Below are positions 1 to 8,681 of a stretch of 22,599 nucleotides of DNA, piece after piece. Each line of letters begins with the position of its first letter. The first letter of the stretch is position 1. The notes below the pieces were generated by a model. The model worked only from the letters and a program-made list of their open reading frames with translations, ran no database searches and was not told the origin of the DNA. Made by a program: the position numbers and the translations under genes. Source of the DNA: Deltaproteobacteria bacterium (GTDB lineage Bacteria; Desulfobacterota; Binatia; UBA9968); the NCBI GenBank assembly GCA_023250495.1, contig JAHFAP010000019.1:1-22599 (forward strand), read 5' to 3'.

Positions 1-663
1 GACAGGGTGCACCAGTGGCTCTTGACCAGGCCAGAGGTCATCAATCCGAAGGCTCTCAAAGGGAAGAAAGTCGCCACGACCGGCATAGCTTCTGTTGGTA
101 CCTTCATGCTGAAAGAGATCTTGACCAAGCGCGGACTTGATGCCAACCGGGATCTAACCTACCTCGACCCCGGCTCAGGCAACCAGATCACTGCTCTTCT
201 CGCCGGTGCGGTGGACGCCGCCGTTCTCAGCGTTGAGCAGCGCTATGTCGGGTTAGATCAGGGCATGAAGGAGATGTTCTACTTCGGAAACGAGGTGAAG
301 AACTCTTGGGGGACGCTCGCGACCAGCGACCGCTTGATCAAGGAGCAACCGAAGCTCATGGGCGGTTTCATCAAGGCCACGCTCAAGGCGTTGCGCCTCC
401 TACGCCAAGATCGCGAGACGACCGTGGCGGCGGTAGTGAAGTTTTCTGCGGTGGAGCGGAACCTGGCCGGACGTATCTATGATGATCTCATCGGAACATT
501 CACCCGCAACGGGACTGTAGACGATGAAACTCAACGAAACGATCTCGCCATCATCCGTCAGGTGGCTGGCGTCAAGGAACAGATGCCGATCAGCCGCGCC
601 TACGACTTCAGCTTCGCCTCAGAGGCCGACCGCCAGCTCAACCAGGCAAGCTGGCGCCCTTAA
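1..663 (+). CDS. ABC transporter substrate-binding protein, NMT1/SsuA-like, 5' partial
   Basis: The reading frame is open from the first base, so the N-terminus, including any signal peptide, lies outside the window; about 220 C-terminal residues remain. The visible part has the type II periplasmic-binding layout of NMT1/THI5/SsuA-like proteins. It opens with a 'LKGKKVA' segment and a 'GIASVGTFMLKEIL' helix, continues with 'TYLDPGSGNQITALLAGAVDAAVLS' style strands (the ligand-cleft hinge), and ends in a helical tail. Such proteins capture small organic ligands in the periplasm for an ABC importer; the ligand cannot be told. No permease or ATPase gene follows, since the next gene is convergent lhr. 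The last 26 bases overlap the end of lhr on the other strand. The family call is firm, the substrate unknown. Confidence 0.85.
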   Translation, partial: DRVHQWLLTRPEVINPKALKGKKVATTGIASVGTFMLKEILTKRGLDANRDLTYLDPGSGNQITALLAGAVDAAVLSVEQRYVGLDQGMKEMFYFGNEVKNSWGTLATSDRLIKEQPKLMGGFIKATLKALRLLRQDRETTVAAVVKFSAVERNLAGRIYDDLIGTFTRNGTVDDETQRNDLAIIRQVAGVKEQMPISRAYDFSFASEADRQLNQASWRP

Positions 664-3600
664 GCCTGCTCAGAACCGCGCCGAGCGGGCCGATATCTGT
701 TGGAACGCCATTGGTGTAGGCGATCATCTGACCGGAGTAAGGCGAGACTCGTGGGCCGGGAGTCAGAATTCCAACGAGGTTAAGCGGATCGGCGGCGGAG
801 ATGATCACCGTCTCCTGCTTTGTCTCGGAGCGGCGGGTGGCGCGCAAAAGATCTACCGCTTCCGGAAGAGCAAACTGCTCGCCGACGTAACCGTTTACAA
901 ACCTCCCACCCCGAATCTCTCCCCTAGCTTCGAGCGTGCGGTAAATCTGGAGCACAGTTCGCCACGAAGGCGCGCAGCTCTCCCGCCCGAGCAGCTCGCG
1001 GGAGATGATTCCATAGCGCCTGAGGAGTTGGCGCGCCATGAAGTCGGCGGAGCGCTCTGAAACTTCTGCAACGGCAGCCTCTGAGCGCCAGAGCGACCAG
1101 CGGCCGACGGGCATCAGCCGCTCCGCAGATCGGCCACCTGAGATGACTCGAAGCCGCTGTCTCCTCGGCTGTCGCTTGGCTTCCGGCATGATCAAAACCC
1201 GCAGCCCGGCGATGCCGTCGCCGCTGACTAGTCCGGCAGCCACAAGCTCCCATAGAGCTTCTTCGGCCCTGCTCTTGAGCAGGCCGCTGCCGCGCGCGAT
1301 ATCGGACAAGAAAGAGGCTCCATGCTTTTCCAAATGACAGAGCACCTCTCCCGCTGCCCCGGAAAGAGCGGCGCTTGGCGTCCGCTCCGTCAGGAAATGG
1401 CCCAGGTCGTCGCGCAGAACAAATGAAATCGGCGCTGCCCTGCCAGGCGAGTGTCTTCGCCTCTTTCTGTGATTCACTTCCGTTGCTTCTCCCTCTTCCT
1501 TTCCATTCGATCTCAGCCTTCCCCAGCTCACGACGCCGGCGAGGCATAGATCTTCCAGCGCTTTTGGATCGTACTCGGCCACGCGGCCCGGCAGCACGTG
1601 CTGCTCCCAGGCCGGCGCCGGCAGCTCGAGCCCCTGCAACTGGCCGATGATCTCCGCCACTCCGTCGCGGCCGCGAAGCTGTGTCCCACGCTGCACATGC
1701 TGCCAGCAAAATAAAAATCTCAGAAAGTCGGCGGGGCTGACCGGCTCGATCTCGCGCCGCAACTGTCCGAGCGTCAGGCGGTGGATTCTGGCGAGAAGTC
1801 CGCGCTCGCACCATTGGATCCCTCCCTCAACACCGGCCCGCGCCGTGAACTCTCCTCTGAGGACCATGCCGGCGAGTTCAAGCGCGAGTAGCGCTTGCTC
1901 TACGGTCCGAAGCGGCAGGCCTAGTCTTCCGGCAAGCGAGGCTGCTGTGACCGGCCCGGTTATCTCGATCCACCCGTGGATAACTTTTCGCGCGGCCTCT
2001 TCCAGAGATGGCGGATCTACGGCGTTCAACGGATCGCCTATCTCCGGATCGAAACGCCCTTCCGGAAGCAGACAGCGGACGAGGCCGAGACGCTCGGCGG
2101 CAACGTACGCTCGCCGCTCTTCTGCATTTTTGGCTAACCGCCAACATGCAACCGTCGCTCTTCGCTCCGCAATCAAGCTCTGCGCCCACGCCGACCAGAC
2201 CCCAGCGTCCTCCAACGGGAGAATGCACACCGAAAGCAATAGATCGTGCAGCTCCTCGGCATCGCGCACGTCGGGCCATGCCTGGGCGCAAACTTGCCCA
2301 ATGGCCTCCGGGCTTAATATTCCCAATCCCCGCGCCAGATCCGGGTCGGTTCGCCTGAGCGAAACCGCGCGCGCCCGTCTCTCCTCCAGCGGCGCGTCAT
2401 CTAAAAATGCGTACGGATTCGCGTTGAGGATCTCATGCGCCATGGGCGACGGCGCCGGCGTATCGACGGCAGTTACGCGCAACTCGCCCGATTCGATTGC
2501 CGTGAGGATTCCCGTCAGACCGTCAACATCCATTGCCTCGCGCAGGCAATTCCGGACAGTTTCTTCAACCAGCGGGTGATCCGGCACCGTGATCGGCCCC
2601 GCGCGATTATCCTGGCACATGAGCTGCTCGGGAAAGACCGCGCCCAGCAGATCTTCCGCGCGCATCCGCTGCAGCGCGATCGGCACTTTTTTTCCGCCGC
2701 TGAATCTCAGCAGGGCGAGGGCCCGCGTGGCGTTCCAACGCCAGCGATTGGTAAACATCGGCGACGCGAGCGCCGCTTGGACCAGATCGCGCTCTACGTT
2801 GGCGGCGCGCACCAGCGCGAAGACGCCGTTCAGGGGAAACGAGTGCTGCTCGCCGAGTGAAATGACGATGCCGTCGTCGGTCGCCGCCGCCTGAAGCTCC
2901 CGGTCCCAAGTCACGCAGAAGCGCTTGCGCAGAGCAAGCCCCCAGGCGCGATTGATCCGCCCTCCGAATGGAGCATGGATGACGAGCTGCATTCCGCCGG
3001 CCTCGTCGAAGAAGCGCTCCGCCACGATGCAACGATCCGTGGGCACGCAGCCGAGCAGCGCCTGCGTCTCACGCACATAGGCGACGGCTTGCTCTGCCGC
3101 AGGCTTCGTCACGCCGCACTCCTGCTCCAGCCAGGTCACCGCGGAAGCAACATCATCGAGCCGTGCGGCGACCTCCCTCCTTAGCTCGGAAACGGCGGAC
3201 GAAAGCTCTTGCGTACGCGCCGGCGCCTCACCGAACCAAAACGGGATCGTCGGCGGCAGCCCGTGAGCGTCCTCGACCCAGACTTTTCCGGAAGAGACCC
3301 GGCGAATGCGCCAGGAGTTGTTGCCCAGCAGGAAGATATCCCCGGCCAAGCTCTCGATCGCAAAGTCCTCGTTGACCTTGCCGACAAAGGTCTCGTCCAC
3401 AGCCTGAATCACGTCATAGTCCGCCGTCTCCGGAATAGCGCCGCCGTTTGTGATCGCGGCGAGCCGGGCGCCACGCCGGGCGCGCAAACGATTGTGAACC
3501 TGATCGCGGTGAATGTAAGCCTGCCGCCGTCCCCTTCTGCCGGCAATCCCCTCGGAAAGCATCTCAAGTACTCCGTCAAATTCTTGCCGCGTCAGATTCC

Positions 3601-5056
3601 TGTATGGATAGGCCCTGCGCACGAGGCGAAACAAATCCTCCTCGCCGATTCCCGAGTTTAACGCCGGTTCATCCGCGGACCCGGCCTTGGCGGGCGGCGC
3701 TATGCTCGCCACGGTGGCAACCATCTGCTGGGCCAATATATCGATCGGCTTTGCCGGAATGTTCACGCGATCCAGCTCGCCCGCCTTGACCGCTCGGATC
3801 GCCGCGGCGCATTGGAGAAGGTCGTCGCGGGTCAATGGATAAAATATTCCTTTGGGCACCGCGCCCAGCCAGTGGCCTGAGCGCCCCACTCGCTGGAGCA
3901 GCGTCGCCAGACTGCGCGGCGCGCCGATGTGGCACACCAGCTCCACGTGACCGATGTCGATACCCAGTTCCAGAGAGGCCGTCGCGACGACCACCGGCAG
4001 ATCGCCGGATTTGAGTTTCTCCTCCACCTCAAGACGGCTCTTGCGCGAAAGGCTTCCATGATGCGCGCCCACGCATCCCTCTCCCAGGCGCATGGTCAAC
4101 TGATGGGCGACGCGCTCCACGAGCCTCCGCGTGTGAACGAAGAGCAGCGTGGCGCGGCGGGACTTCACCTGCGTGACGATCCGTCTGTAAATTTCATCCC
4201 AGATTTCCTGAGTCGCGATCGGACCCAGATCTTGGTCTGGAACCTCCACGGACAGGTCGAGCGCGCGCCGGTGGCCGATGTCGACGATAGCGCAGTCTGG
4301 TTCGACCCTTCGGTAAAACTCAGGGCCCTGAGCAAGTCGAAGGGCAAGCTCACCACCCTGAGGGAACCCGAAGGGCGGCATGCCGTCGCCGCGAATCCGC
4401 CCTGTTCCAACCAGCAGCCGCGCGATCTCCTCCACCGGTTTCTGCGTGGCGCTGAGACCGATGCGCCGCAGCGGCTGCTCGGCCAGAGCATCGAGCCGTT
4501 CGAGGGACAGTGCCAGGTGAGAGCCGCGCTTGTCACCGGCCACGGCATGGATTTCATCTACGATGACGGTCTCTGCAGTTCTGAGAAGCTGACGGCTCCG
4601 TTCAGCCGTCAACAAAATGTAGAGAGACTCCGGAGTGGTGATCAGGATGTGCGGCGGCCGCCGCGCCATGAGACGGCGCTCGCCGGCAGGCGTGTCCCCT
4701 GATCTGACTGCGACCCGGATCTCAGGAAGAAAAAGGCTTTCGGCCTCGGCCAGGCGCAGGATCTCGGCCAGAGGCTCGCGCAGGTTTTTTTCGATGTCGT
4801 TACCGAGCGCCTTGAGCGGCGAGACGTAGACGACGCTGGTTTGATCTTTTAGACTGCCCGATAGGCCCCGCTCGACGAGTCTATTGATCGACCAGAGAAA
4901 TGCTGCGAGGGTCTTGCCCGATCCTGTCGGCGCGGCGATAAGGGTGTGCTCTGCCGCGCAGATATGTCTCCAACCCTGCTCCTGCGCCAGCGTCGGCTGC
5001 GGAAAACGCTCCTCGAACCAGCGGCGCACCAGCGGATGAAATGGGATGCTGGTCAT
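638..5056 (-). CDS. lhr: Lhr-type ATP-dependent DNA helicase, long form
   Basis: This is a 1472-residue superfamily 2 helicase, close to the 1538 of E. coli Lhr. Visible motifs are Walker A PTGSGKT (43-49), DEIH (167-170), SAT (202-204) and the motif V-VI block around GIDIGH to QRVGRSGH (365-395). A DEAD/H-associated region follows, with 'LVIHAPFGGRINRAWGLALR' near 691-710. The long C-terminal part contains winged-helix-like segments, as in the Lhr C-terminal domain that acts as a uracil-DNA glycosylase in studied homologues. Known Lhr proteins translocate 3'-5' on single-stranded DNA and act in repair. Residues about 227-247 are encoded by a palindromic repeat and lie between motif III and the second RecA domain. 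The ATG has no clear Shine-Dalgarno sequence but gives the family-typical N-terminus 'FHPLVRRWF'. The gene stands apart from lepB by 199 bases. Confidence 0.95.
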   Translation of the reverse strand: MTSIPFHPLVRRWFEERFPQPTLAQEQGWRHICAAEHTLIAAPTGSGKTLAAFLWSINRLVERGLSGSLKDQTSVVYVSPLKALGNDIEKNLREPLAEILRLAEAESLFLPEIRVAVRSGDTPAGERRLMARRPPHILITTPESLYILLTAERSRQLLRTAETVIVDEIHAVAGDKRGSHLALSLERLDALAEQPLRRIGLSATQKPVEEIARLLVGTGRIRGDGMPPFGFPQGGELALRLAQGPEFYRRVEPDCAIVDIGHRRALDLSVEVPDQDLGPIATQEIWDEIYRRIVTQVKSRRATLLFVHTRRLVERVAHQLTMRLGEGCVGAHHGSLSRKSRLEVEEKLKSGDLPVVVATASLELGIDIGHVELVCHIGAPRSLATLLQRVGRSGHWLGAVPKGIFYPLTRDDLLQCAAAIRAVKAGELDRVNIPAKPIDILAQQMVATVASIAPPAKAGSADEPALNSGIGEEDLFRLVRRAYPYRNLTRQEFDGVLEMLSEGIAGRRGRRQAYIHRDQVHNRLRARRGARLAAITNGGAIPETADYDVIQAVDETFVGKVNEDFAIESLAGDIFLLGNNSWRIRRVSSGKVWVEDAHGLPPTIPFWFGEAPARTQELSSAVSELRREVAARLDDVASAVTWLEQECGVTKPAAEQAVAYVRETQALLGCVPTDRCIVAERFFDEAGGMQLVIHAPFGGRINRAWGLALRKRFCVTWDRELQAAATDDGIVISLGEQHSFPLNGVFALVRAANVERDLVQAALASPMFTNRWRWNATRALALLRFSGGKKVPIALQRMRAEDLLGAVFPEQLMCQDNRAGPITVPDHPLVEETVRNCLREAMDVDGLTGILTAIESGELRVTAVDTPAPSPMAHEILNANPYAFLDDAPLEERRARAVSLRRTDPDLARGLGILSPEAIGQVCAQAWPDVRDAEELHDLLLSVCILPLEDAGVWSAWAQSLIAERRATVACWRLAKNAEERRAYVAAERLGLVRCLLPEGRFDPEIGDPLNAVDPPSLEEAARKVIHGWIEITGPVTAASLAGRLGLPLRTVEQALLALELAGMVLRGEFTARAGVEGGIQWCERGLLARIHRLTLGQLRREIEPVSPADFLRFLFCWQHVQRGTQLRGRDGVAEIIGQLQGLELPAPAWEQHVLPGRVAEYDPKALEDLCLAGVVSWGRLRSNGKEEGEATEVNHRKRRRHSPGRAAPISFVLRDDLGHFLTERTPSAALSGAAGEVLCHLEKHGASFLSDIARGSGLLKSRAEEALWELVAAGLVSGDGIAGLRVLIMPEAKRQPRRQRLRVISGGRSAERLMPVGRWSLWRSEAAVAEVSERSADFMARQLLRRYGIISRELLGRESCAPSWRTVLQIYRTLEARGEIRGGRFVNGYVGEQFALPEAVDLLRATRRSETKQETVIISAADPLNLVGILTPGPRVSPYSGQMIAYTNGVPTDIGPLGAVLSRLKGASLPG
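4319..4376. repeat. Palindromic repeat element inside lhr coding sequence
   Basis: It starts with a perfect 14-base palindrome, CTCAGGGCCCTGAG (4319-4332). Two diverged copies of one unit follow on the plus strand: CCTGAGCAAGTCGAAGGGC (4327-4345) and CCTGAGGGAACCCGAAGGGC (4357-4376). The same core, CTTCGA...GCTCAGGG, occurs in noncoding repeats at 19564-19609 and 13673-13698. Read on the minus strand it stays in the lhr frame and encodes residues beginning PFGFPQGG and ending LAQGPEF. Confidence 0.8.
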
Positions 5057-5105
5057 AATGAAGAGATTAGAGAATCGACGGTAGAGGATCTTCTATCATC
5101 AGTGG

Positions 5106-5229
5106 TGGGTCATTTTGTCAGAGATCCTTCACTTCGTTCAGGATGACAAGTCTCTGTAATGTCATTCTGAGCAACGCGAAGAATCTCTATTTCTTTCACA
5201 CATTGGCTCGCAACTCTGACAATGACCCA
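5106..5229. repeat. Nested inverted-repeat element, MITE- or REP-like
   Basis: This element fills most of the 199-base gap between lhr and lepB. The outer arms are TGGGTCATTTTGTCAGAG (5106-5123) and CTCTGACAATGACCCA (5214-5229), complementary apart from a two-base indel. Inside are two head-to-head copies of a 27-base repeat. One lies on the minus strand at 5122-5148; the other, GTCATTCTGAGCAACGCGAA and following bases, lies on the plus strand at 5161-5187. The inner unit also appears at 14696-14819. No open frame or transposase is present. It could fold as a strong hairpin in either transcript. Confidence 0.75.
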
Positions 5230-5255
5230 CTACCCCGTCTTCGGTCTTGCAGATG

Positions 5256-5888
5256 TCAGTAGATCACGTCGCCGAGTCTCTCCCAACGAACCCAGCGGTC
5301 GCTCCCGTCCCAGGACCAGTAAATAAGGAACGCCTTTCCTTTAACGTCGTCCAGGTCGACGAAACCCCAGAAACGGCTGTCGTAACTTTTGTCCCGGTTG
5401 TCACCCATAACAAATATATGGTTCTCGGGAACGCGCTTGGGACCGTAGTCGTCCCTGATCTGGATGCCTCCCGACGCATCATCGCGGTCAAAATAGGCGT
5501 GCGGGTCGTCAATGGGCTGGCCGTTGACGTAGATCTTCTTTCCCCGGATCTCCACCGAATCCCCCGCTACTCCGATCACCCTTTTGATAAAATCCTTCGT
5601 GCGGTCCTCGGGAAATATGAAGACGACCACGTCGCCGCGCTGCGGCTTTTTAAATTGCAGCAGATAATGGCTCCATAAAGGCATGCGGACTCCGTAGGCC
5701 AGCTTGTTGACCAAGATATGGTCCCCGATCTGCAAGGTCGGGATCATGGAGCCGGAAGGAATCTTGAATGCCTGAACGATGAAGGTGCGGATGAACAGCG
5801 CCAGCACCAGGGCCGTGCCGATCGCCTCGGCATACTCCCGAAAAGTCGATTTACCTCTTTTGTTTTGTTCCGCCACGGTCGATTCCAA
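5256..5888 (-). CDS. lepB: Signal peptidase I
   Basis: This inner-membrane serine protease cleaves signal peptides from exported proteins. The chosen product has 210 residues. One transmembrane helix lies at about 21-40, followed by the box 'IPSGSMIPTL' with nucleophile Ser47. The general-base region 'DFIKRVIGVAGD' carries Lys102, and the conserved 'GDNRDKSYDSRFWG' is at 162-175. The frame stays open to 6089, but that would overlap lepA by about 130 bases. The TTG at 5888 is preferred because GGAGG lies nine bases upstream (5898-5902) and no ATG occurs before the catalytic box; a GTG four codons further in is the alternative. The gene follows lepA by 71 bases, the usual lepA-lepB order, so the two are probably cotranscribed. 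Confidence 0.93.
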   Translation of the reverse strand: MESTVAEQNKRGKSTFREYAEAIGTALVLALFIRTFIVQAFKIPSGSMIPTLQIGDHILVNKLAYGVRMPLWSHYLLQFKKPQRGDVVVFIFPEDRTKDFIKRVIGVAGDSVEIRGKKIYVNGQPIDDPHAYFDRDDASGGIQIRDDYGPKRVPENHIFVMGDNRDKSYDSRFWGFVDLDDVKGKAFLIYWSWDGSDRWVRWERLGDVIY

Positions 5889-5897
5889 GTCTATTAG

Positions 5898-5902
5898 CCT
5901 CC
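5898..5902 (-). promoter_or_regulatory. Ribosome binding site that sets the lepB start
   Basis: GGAGG on the minus strand lies nine bases before TTG at 5888. It supports a non-ATG start downstream of the lepA stop rather than the longer open frame running back into lepA. Confidence 0.6.
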
Positions 5903-5959
5903 GCTTCCTAGTTTCGAGTTTCGAGAAATTTCGCGCGACTCGAGCAACCCGAAACTGTT

Positions 5960-7753
5960 TTATACTTTCAAGGCGGCCAGGAACGCCTCCTGCGGAATCT
6001 CCACCCGCCCGACCTGCTTCATTCGCCTCTTTCCCTCTTTCTGTTTTTCCAAAAGCTTGCGCTTGCGGGTGATATCTCCGCCGTAGCATTTGGCCGTCAC
6101 ATTCTTCCTCAGCGGCTTGACGCTCTCGCGCGCGATCACCCGGCTGCCGACCGCCGCCTGGATGACCACCTCGAAAAGCTGGCGCGGAATCAGCTGGCGC
6201 ATGCGCTGGGCGAGATCGCGGCCGCGTTGATACGCCTTATCCTTGTGAATGATCATCGACATCGCGTCCATCGGCTCGCCGTTGATGCGGATGTCGAGCC
6301 GGACCAAATCTCCGGGGCGGTAGCCAGCCACCTCGTAATCCATCGAAGCGTAACCTCGGCTGAGCGATTTGAGGCGGTCATAAAAATCGACCATGATCTC
6401 GTTCAGAGGCAGCTCGTAGACCAGCACCGCCCTCGTCGGTCCCAGGTAGCGAATCTCTTTCTGCGATCCTCTCTTCTCCTCGCACAGCTTGAGGATCCCG
6501 CCGAGATATTCCTGAGGCAGGTGGATGGTGGCCACGATCACCGGCTCTTCCACTTGATCAATATCCGATTCTGCCGGCAGTTTGACCGGATTGTCAATGA
6601 GTAGCTCCTTCCCCGAGCGGGTGACGACCCGGTAAACCACGGTCGGCGCGGTCGTGATCAGGTTCACGCCGTATTCGCGCTCGAGCCGCTCGCGCACAAT
6701 GTCCAGGTGGAGCAGTCCGAGAAAGCCGCAGCGAAAGCCGAACCCCAAAGCCTGGGAAGTCTCCGGCTCGAAGGTAAACGCCGAGTCGTTGAGCCGGAGC
6801 TTCTCGAGCGCGTCCCTCAGCGCCTGATAGTGGCCGGAATCCGCCGGATAAAGACCGCTGAAGACCATCGGCTTCATCGGCTTGAAGCCTGGAAGCGGCT
6901 GCGTCGCCGGCTCCGCCTCGCTCGTGATCGTGTCGCCGATCCGGGTCTCGCGGATCTCCTTGATCCCCGCCATCAAGAAGCCGACCTCGCCGGCTCTTAA
7001 CTCAGGAACTTCGATCGGGCTTGGAGAAAAAATCCCCAGCTTGGTGACCTCGAAGATTTTTCCGCTCGACATCATGCGGATGCGCATGGCTTTGCGAACG
7101 ACGCCGTCGAAGATCCGGATCACCACCACGGTGCCATGGTAGGGATCAAACCAACTGTCGAAGATCAAAGCGCGAAGCTGACCCTGCGTATTTCCCCGCG
7201 GCGGCGGAAAGGAGTTTACGATCCCTTCGAGGATGGCTTCGGTTCCGACCCCCTCCTTGGCGCTGGCCAAAATCGCCTGCGAGCCATCCAACCCGATGAT
7301 CTCTTCAAGCTCTTTTTTTACCCGTTCGGGGTCCGCGCTCGGCAGATCGATTTTGTTGATGACGGGAAGAATCGCCAGATCGTGATCCAGGGCCAGTTGG
7401 CCGTGGGCGACTGTCTGGGCCTCCACACCCTGAGCCGCGTCGACGACCAACAGCGCCCCCTCGCAGGCAGCCAGACTGCGCGACACCTCGTAGGTAAAAT
7501 CCACGTGGCCCGGCGTGTCGATGAGGTTCAGCATATATTCCAGCCCGTCCTTTGCCTGGTAACGCAGCCGTACCGAGCTGGCCTTGATGGTGATGCCGCG
7601 CTCTTTTTCCAGATCCATGCTGTCGAGGAACTGGTCCGTCCGCTCGCGCTCGCTCACGGCGCCGGTGTGTTCGAGCAGGCGGTCGGCCAGGGTGGACTTC
7701 CCGTGGTCGATATGGGCGATAATCGAGAAGTTTCGTATCTCTGAGATGCCCAT
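5960..7753 (-). CDS. lepA: Elongation factor 4 (LepA), ribosome back-translocase GTPase
   Basis: This translational GTPase binds ribosomes and influences translocation and initiation. Its 597 residues match the family length. GTPase motifs are G1 AHIDHGKST (13-21), G2 RGIT (52-55), G3 DTPGH (79-83) and G4 NKID (133-136). The LepA-specific C-terminal domain is visible, ending 'KRRMKQVGRVEIPQEAFLAAL'. The ATG at 7753 lies 13 bases after the upstream gene's stop. AGAGG overlapping that stop, ten bases before the ATG, is the likely ribosome binding site, so translation may be coupled to the uncharacterised membrane gene and the sugar operon. lepB follows. Confidence 0.98.
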   Translation of the reverse strand: MGISEIRNFSIIAHIDHGKSTLADRLLEHTGAVSERERTDQFLDSMDLEKERGITIKASSVRLRYQAKDGLEYMLNLIDTPGHVDFTYEVSRSLAACEGALLVVDAAQGVEAQTVAHGQLALDHDLAILPVINKIDLPSADPERVKKELEEIIGLDGSQAILASAKEGVGTEAILEGIVNSFPPPRGNTQGQLRALIFDSWFDPYHGTVVVIRIFDGVVRKAMRIRMMSSGKIFEVTKLGIFSPSPIEVPELRAGEVGFLMAGIKEIRETRIGDTITSEAEPATQPLPGFKPMKPMVFSGLYPADSGHYQALRDALEKLRLNDSAFTFEPETSQALGFGFRCGFLGLLHLDIVRERLEREYGVNLITTAPTVVYRVVTRSGKELLIDNPVKLPAESDIDQVEEPVIVATIHLPQEYLGGILKLCEEKRGSQKEIRYLGPTRAVLVYELPLNEIMVDFYDRLKSLSRGYASMDYEVAGYRPGDLVRLDIRINGEPMDAMSMIIHKDKAYQRGRDLAQRMRQLIPRQLFEVVIQAAVGSRVIARESVKPLRKNVTAKCYGGDITRKRKLLEKQKEGKRRMKQVGRVEIPQEAFLAALKV

Positions 7754-7766
7754 ACCTCTTTAACCT

Positions 7767-8681
7767 CTATGGCAGTTCAAGCTTTTCGACCCTGGTTATC
7801 TCAATGCTGTTCACTATGAACTCACTCCGACAAGCACACCTTACAAGTACCGCTACATTAGAAAAATCACTTTTTACCCTTTGTAGCCTCTCAAGAATTT
7901 GTTGTGCATACTGTCTGTTCGTTATCGCCTCTCCTGCCGCTATAACCCCGTGAGTTCCCAAGCCAGCAAGTAAAATCCACCAAAAGTTTTCAGTGCCATG
8001 CAGCATCTGGTGCCACACGATCAGGCCATAATCCACCTCTCCCTTCCTCGCGTCGCTTGTTAAGTTTTCTCCACCAAGATAAATTCCCCATTGGTCATCC
8101 ACTTCATGAAATCTAAGAGAACCAATATTGCTCAGCAACTTTTCAGTGACCTTACAATGAATAGGCCCGCCCAAGACTAATCGATCAACCGGCATATCCA
8201 CGAATTTTTTCCAGTCTTCTTCTCCATTGTCTTTTGCGTACGAGAGATCGATTTTCGATTTATCCACCCCCAGTTCCGATAAAGCCCGCACGGCTCCGCT
8301 CAGAGCCATAGCCTCCCCGCTTCCTGGGGCCTGTCTTTCCGGCAGCGCAAGAGGAAGGGCTGCTACAGTAACACTCAATATTCTCCGTGGACTTGCTACC
8401 AGATCATCAACCATGGGCCACAATTTTGCTATGGGTCCAAGCTCTTTTTCCAATAGGATCGCATCGACAATGGTCGCAACGACAAATCCCGCGAAAAGAG
8501 ATGCAAATAGAGAAGCCCATGCGGAAATAGAGCTATTCAAATCAGACGATACCAAACCAAAAGAAGACGGCGTGACAGCAATGAAGGCAAACAGAAATAA
8601 CAGAAAGGTAAGCCCTAAAGCCCATTTATATAGTTTCTTCCCCTGCAGGATTATGCAGATGAAGTGCAATGTATCACTCAT
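7767..8681 (-). CDS. Uncharacterised two-helix membrane protein
   Basis: I do not recognise a named family. The 304-residue product has two strong hydrophobic helices near the N-terminus, about 20-44 and 54-77, followed by a soluble part of over 220 residues, probably cytoplasmic. The soluble part has a Rossmann-like strand pattern with small glycine-rich motifs: LVLGGPIH (168-175), DYGLI (217-221) and LLAGLGTHGV (237-246). This suggests, but does not prove, a nucleotide- or ligand-binding fold. The ATG at 8681 is chosen; a TTG two codons earlier is also open. Neither has a good ribosome binding site, and the start overlaps the end of the upstream gene by eight bases, which points to translational coupling. 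The gene is visibly richer in A and T than lepA or ugd, consistent with later acquisition. Confidence 0.75.
   Translation of the reverse strand: MSDTLHFICIILQGKKLYKWALGLTFLLFLFAFIAVTPSSFGLVSSDLNSSISAWASLFASLFAGFVVATIVDAILLEKELGPIAKLWPMVDDLVASPRRILSVTVAALPLALPERQAPGSGEAMALSGAVRALSELGVDKSKIDLSYAKDNGEEDWKKFVDMPVDRLVLGGPIHCKVTEKLLSNIGSLRFHEVDDQWGIYLGGENLTSDARKGEVDYGLIVWHQMLHGTENFWWILLAGLGTHGVIAAGEAITNRQYAQQILERLQRVKSDFSNVAVLVRCACRSEFIVNSIEITRVEKLELP

Noticed and set aside
1647..2579. Long plus-strand open frame of 310 codons opposite lhr
   Set aside because: It is a low-complexity Arg/Ser-rich shadow of lhr with no recognisable domain; the lhr frame is conserved throughout.
3929..4702. Plus-strand open frame of 257 codons opposite the lhr helicase core
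   Set aside because: It lies antisense to conserved helicase motifs and has no domain or binding site of its own.
5889..6089. Longer lepB reading frame starting inside lepA
   Set aside because: The extra residues are basic, unlike signal peptidase, and overlap lepA; the TTG at 5888 has GGAGG nine bases upstream.
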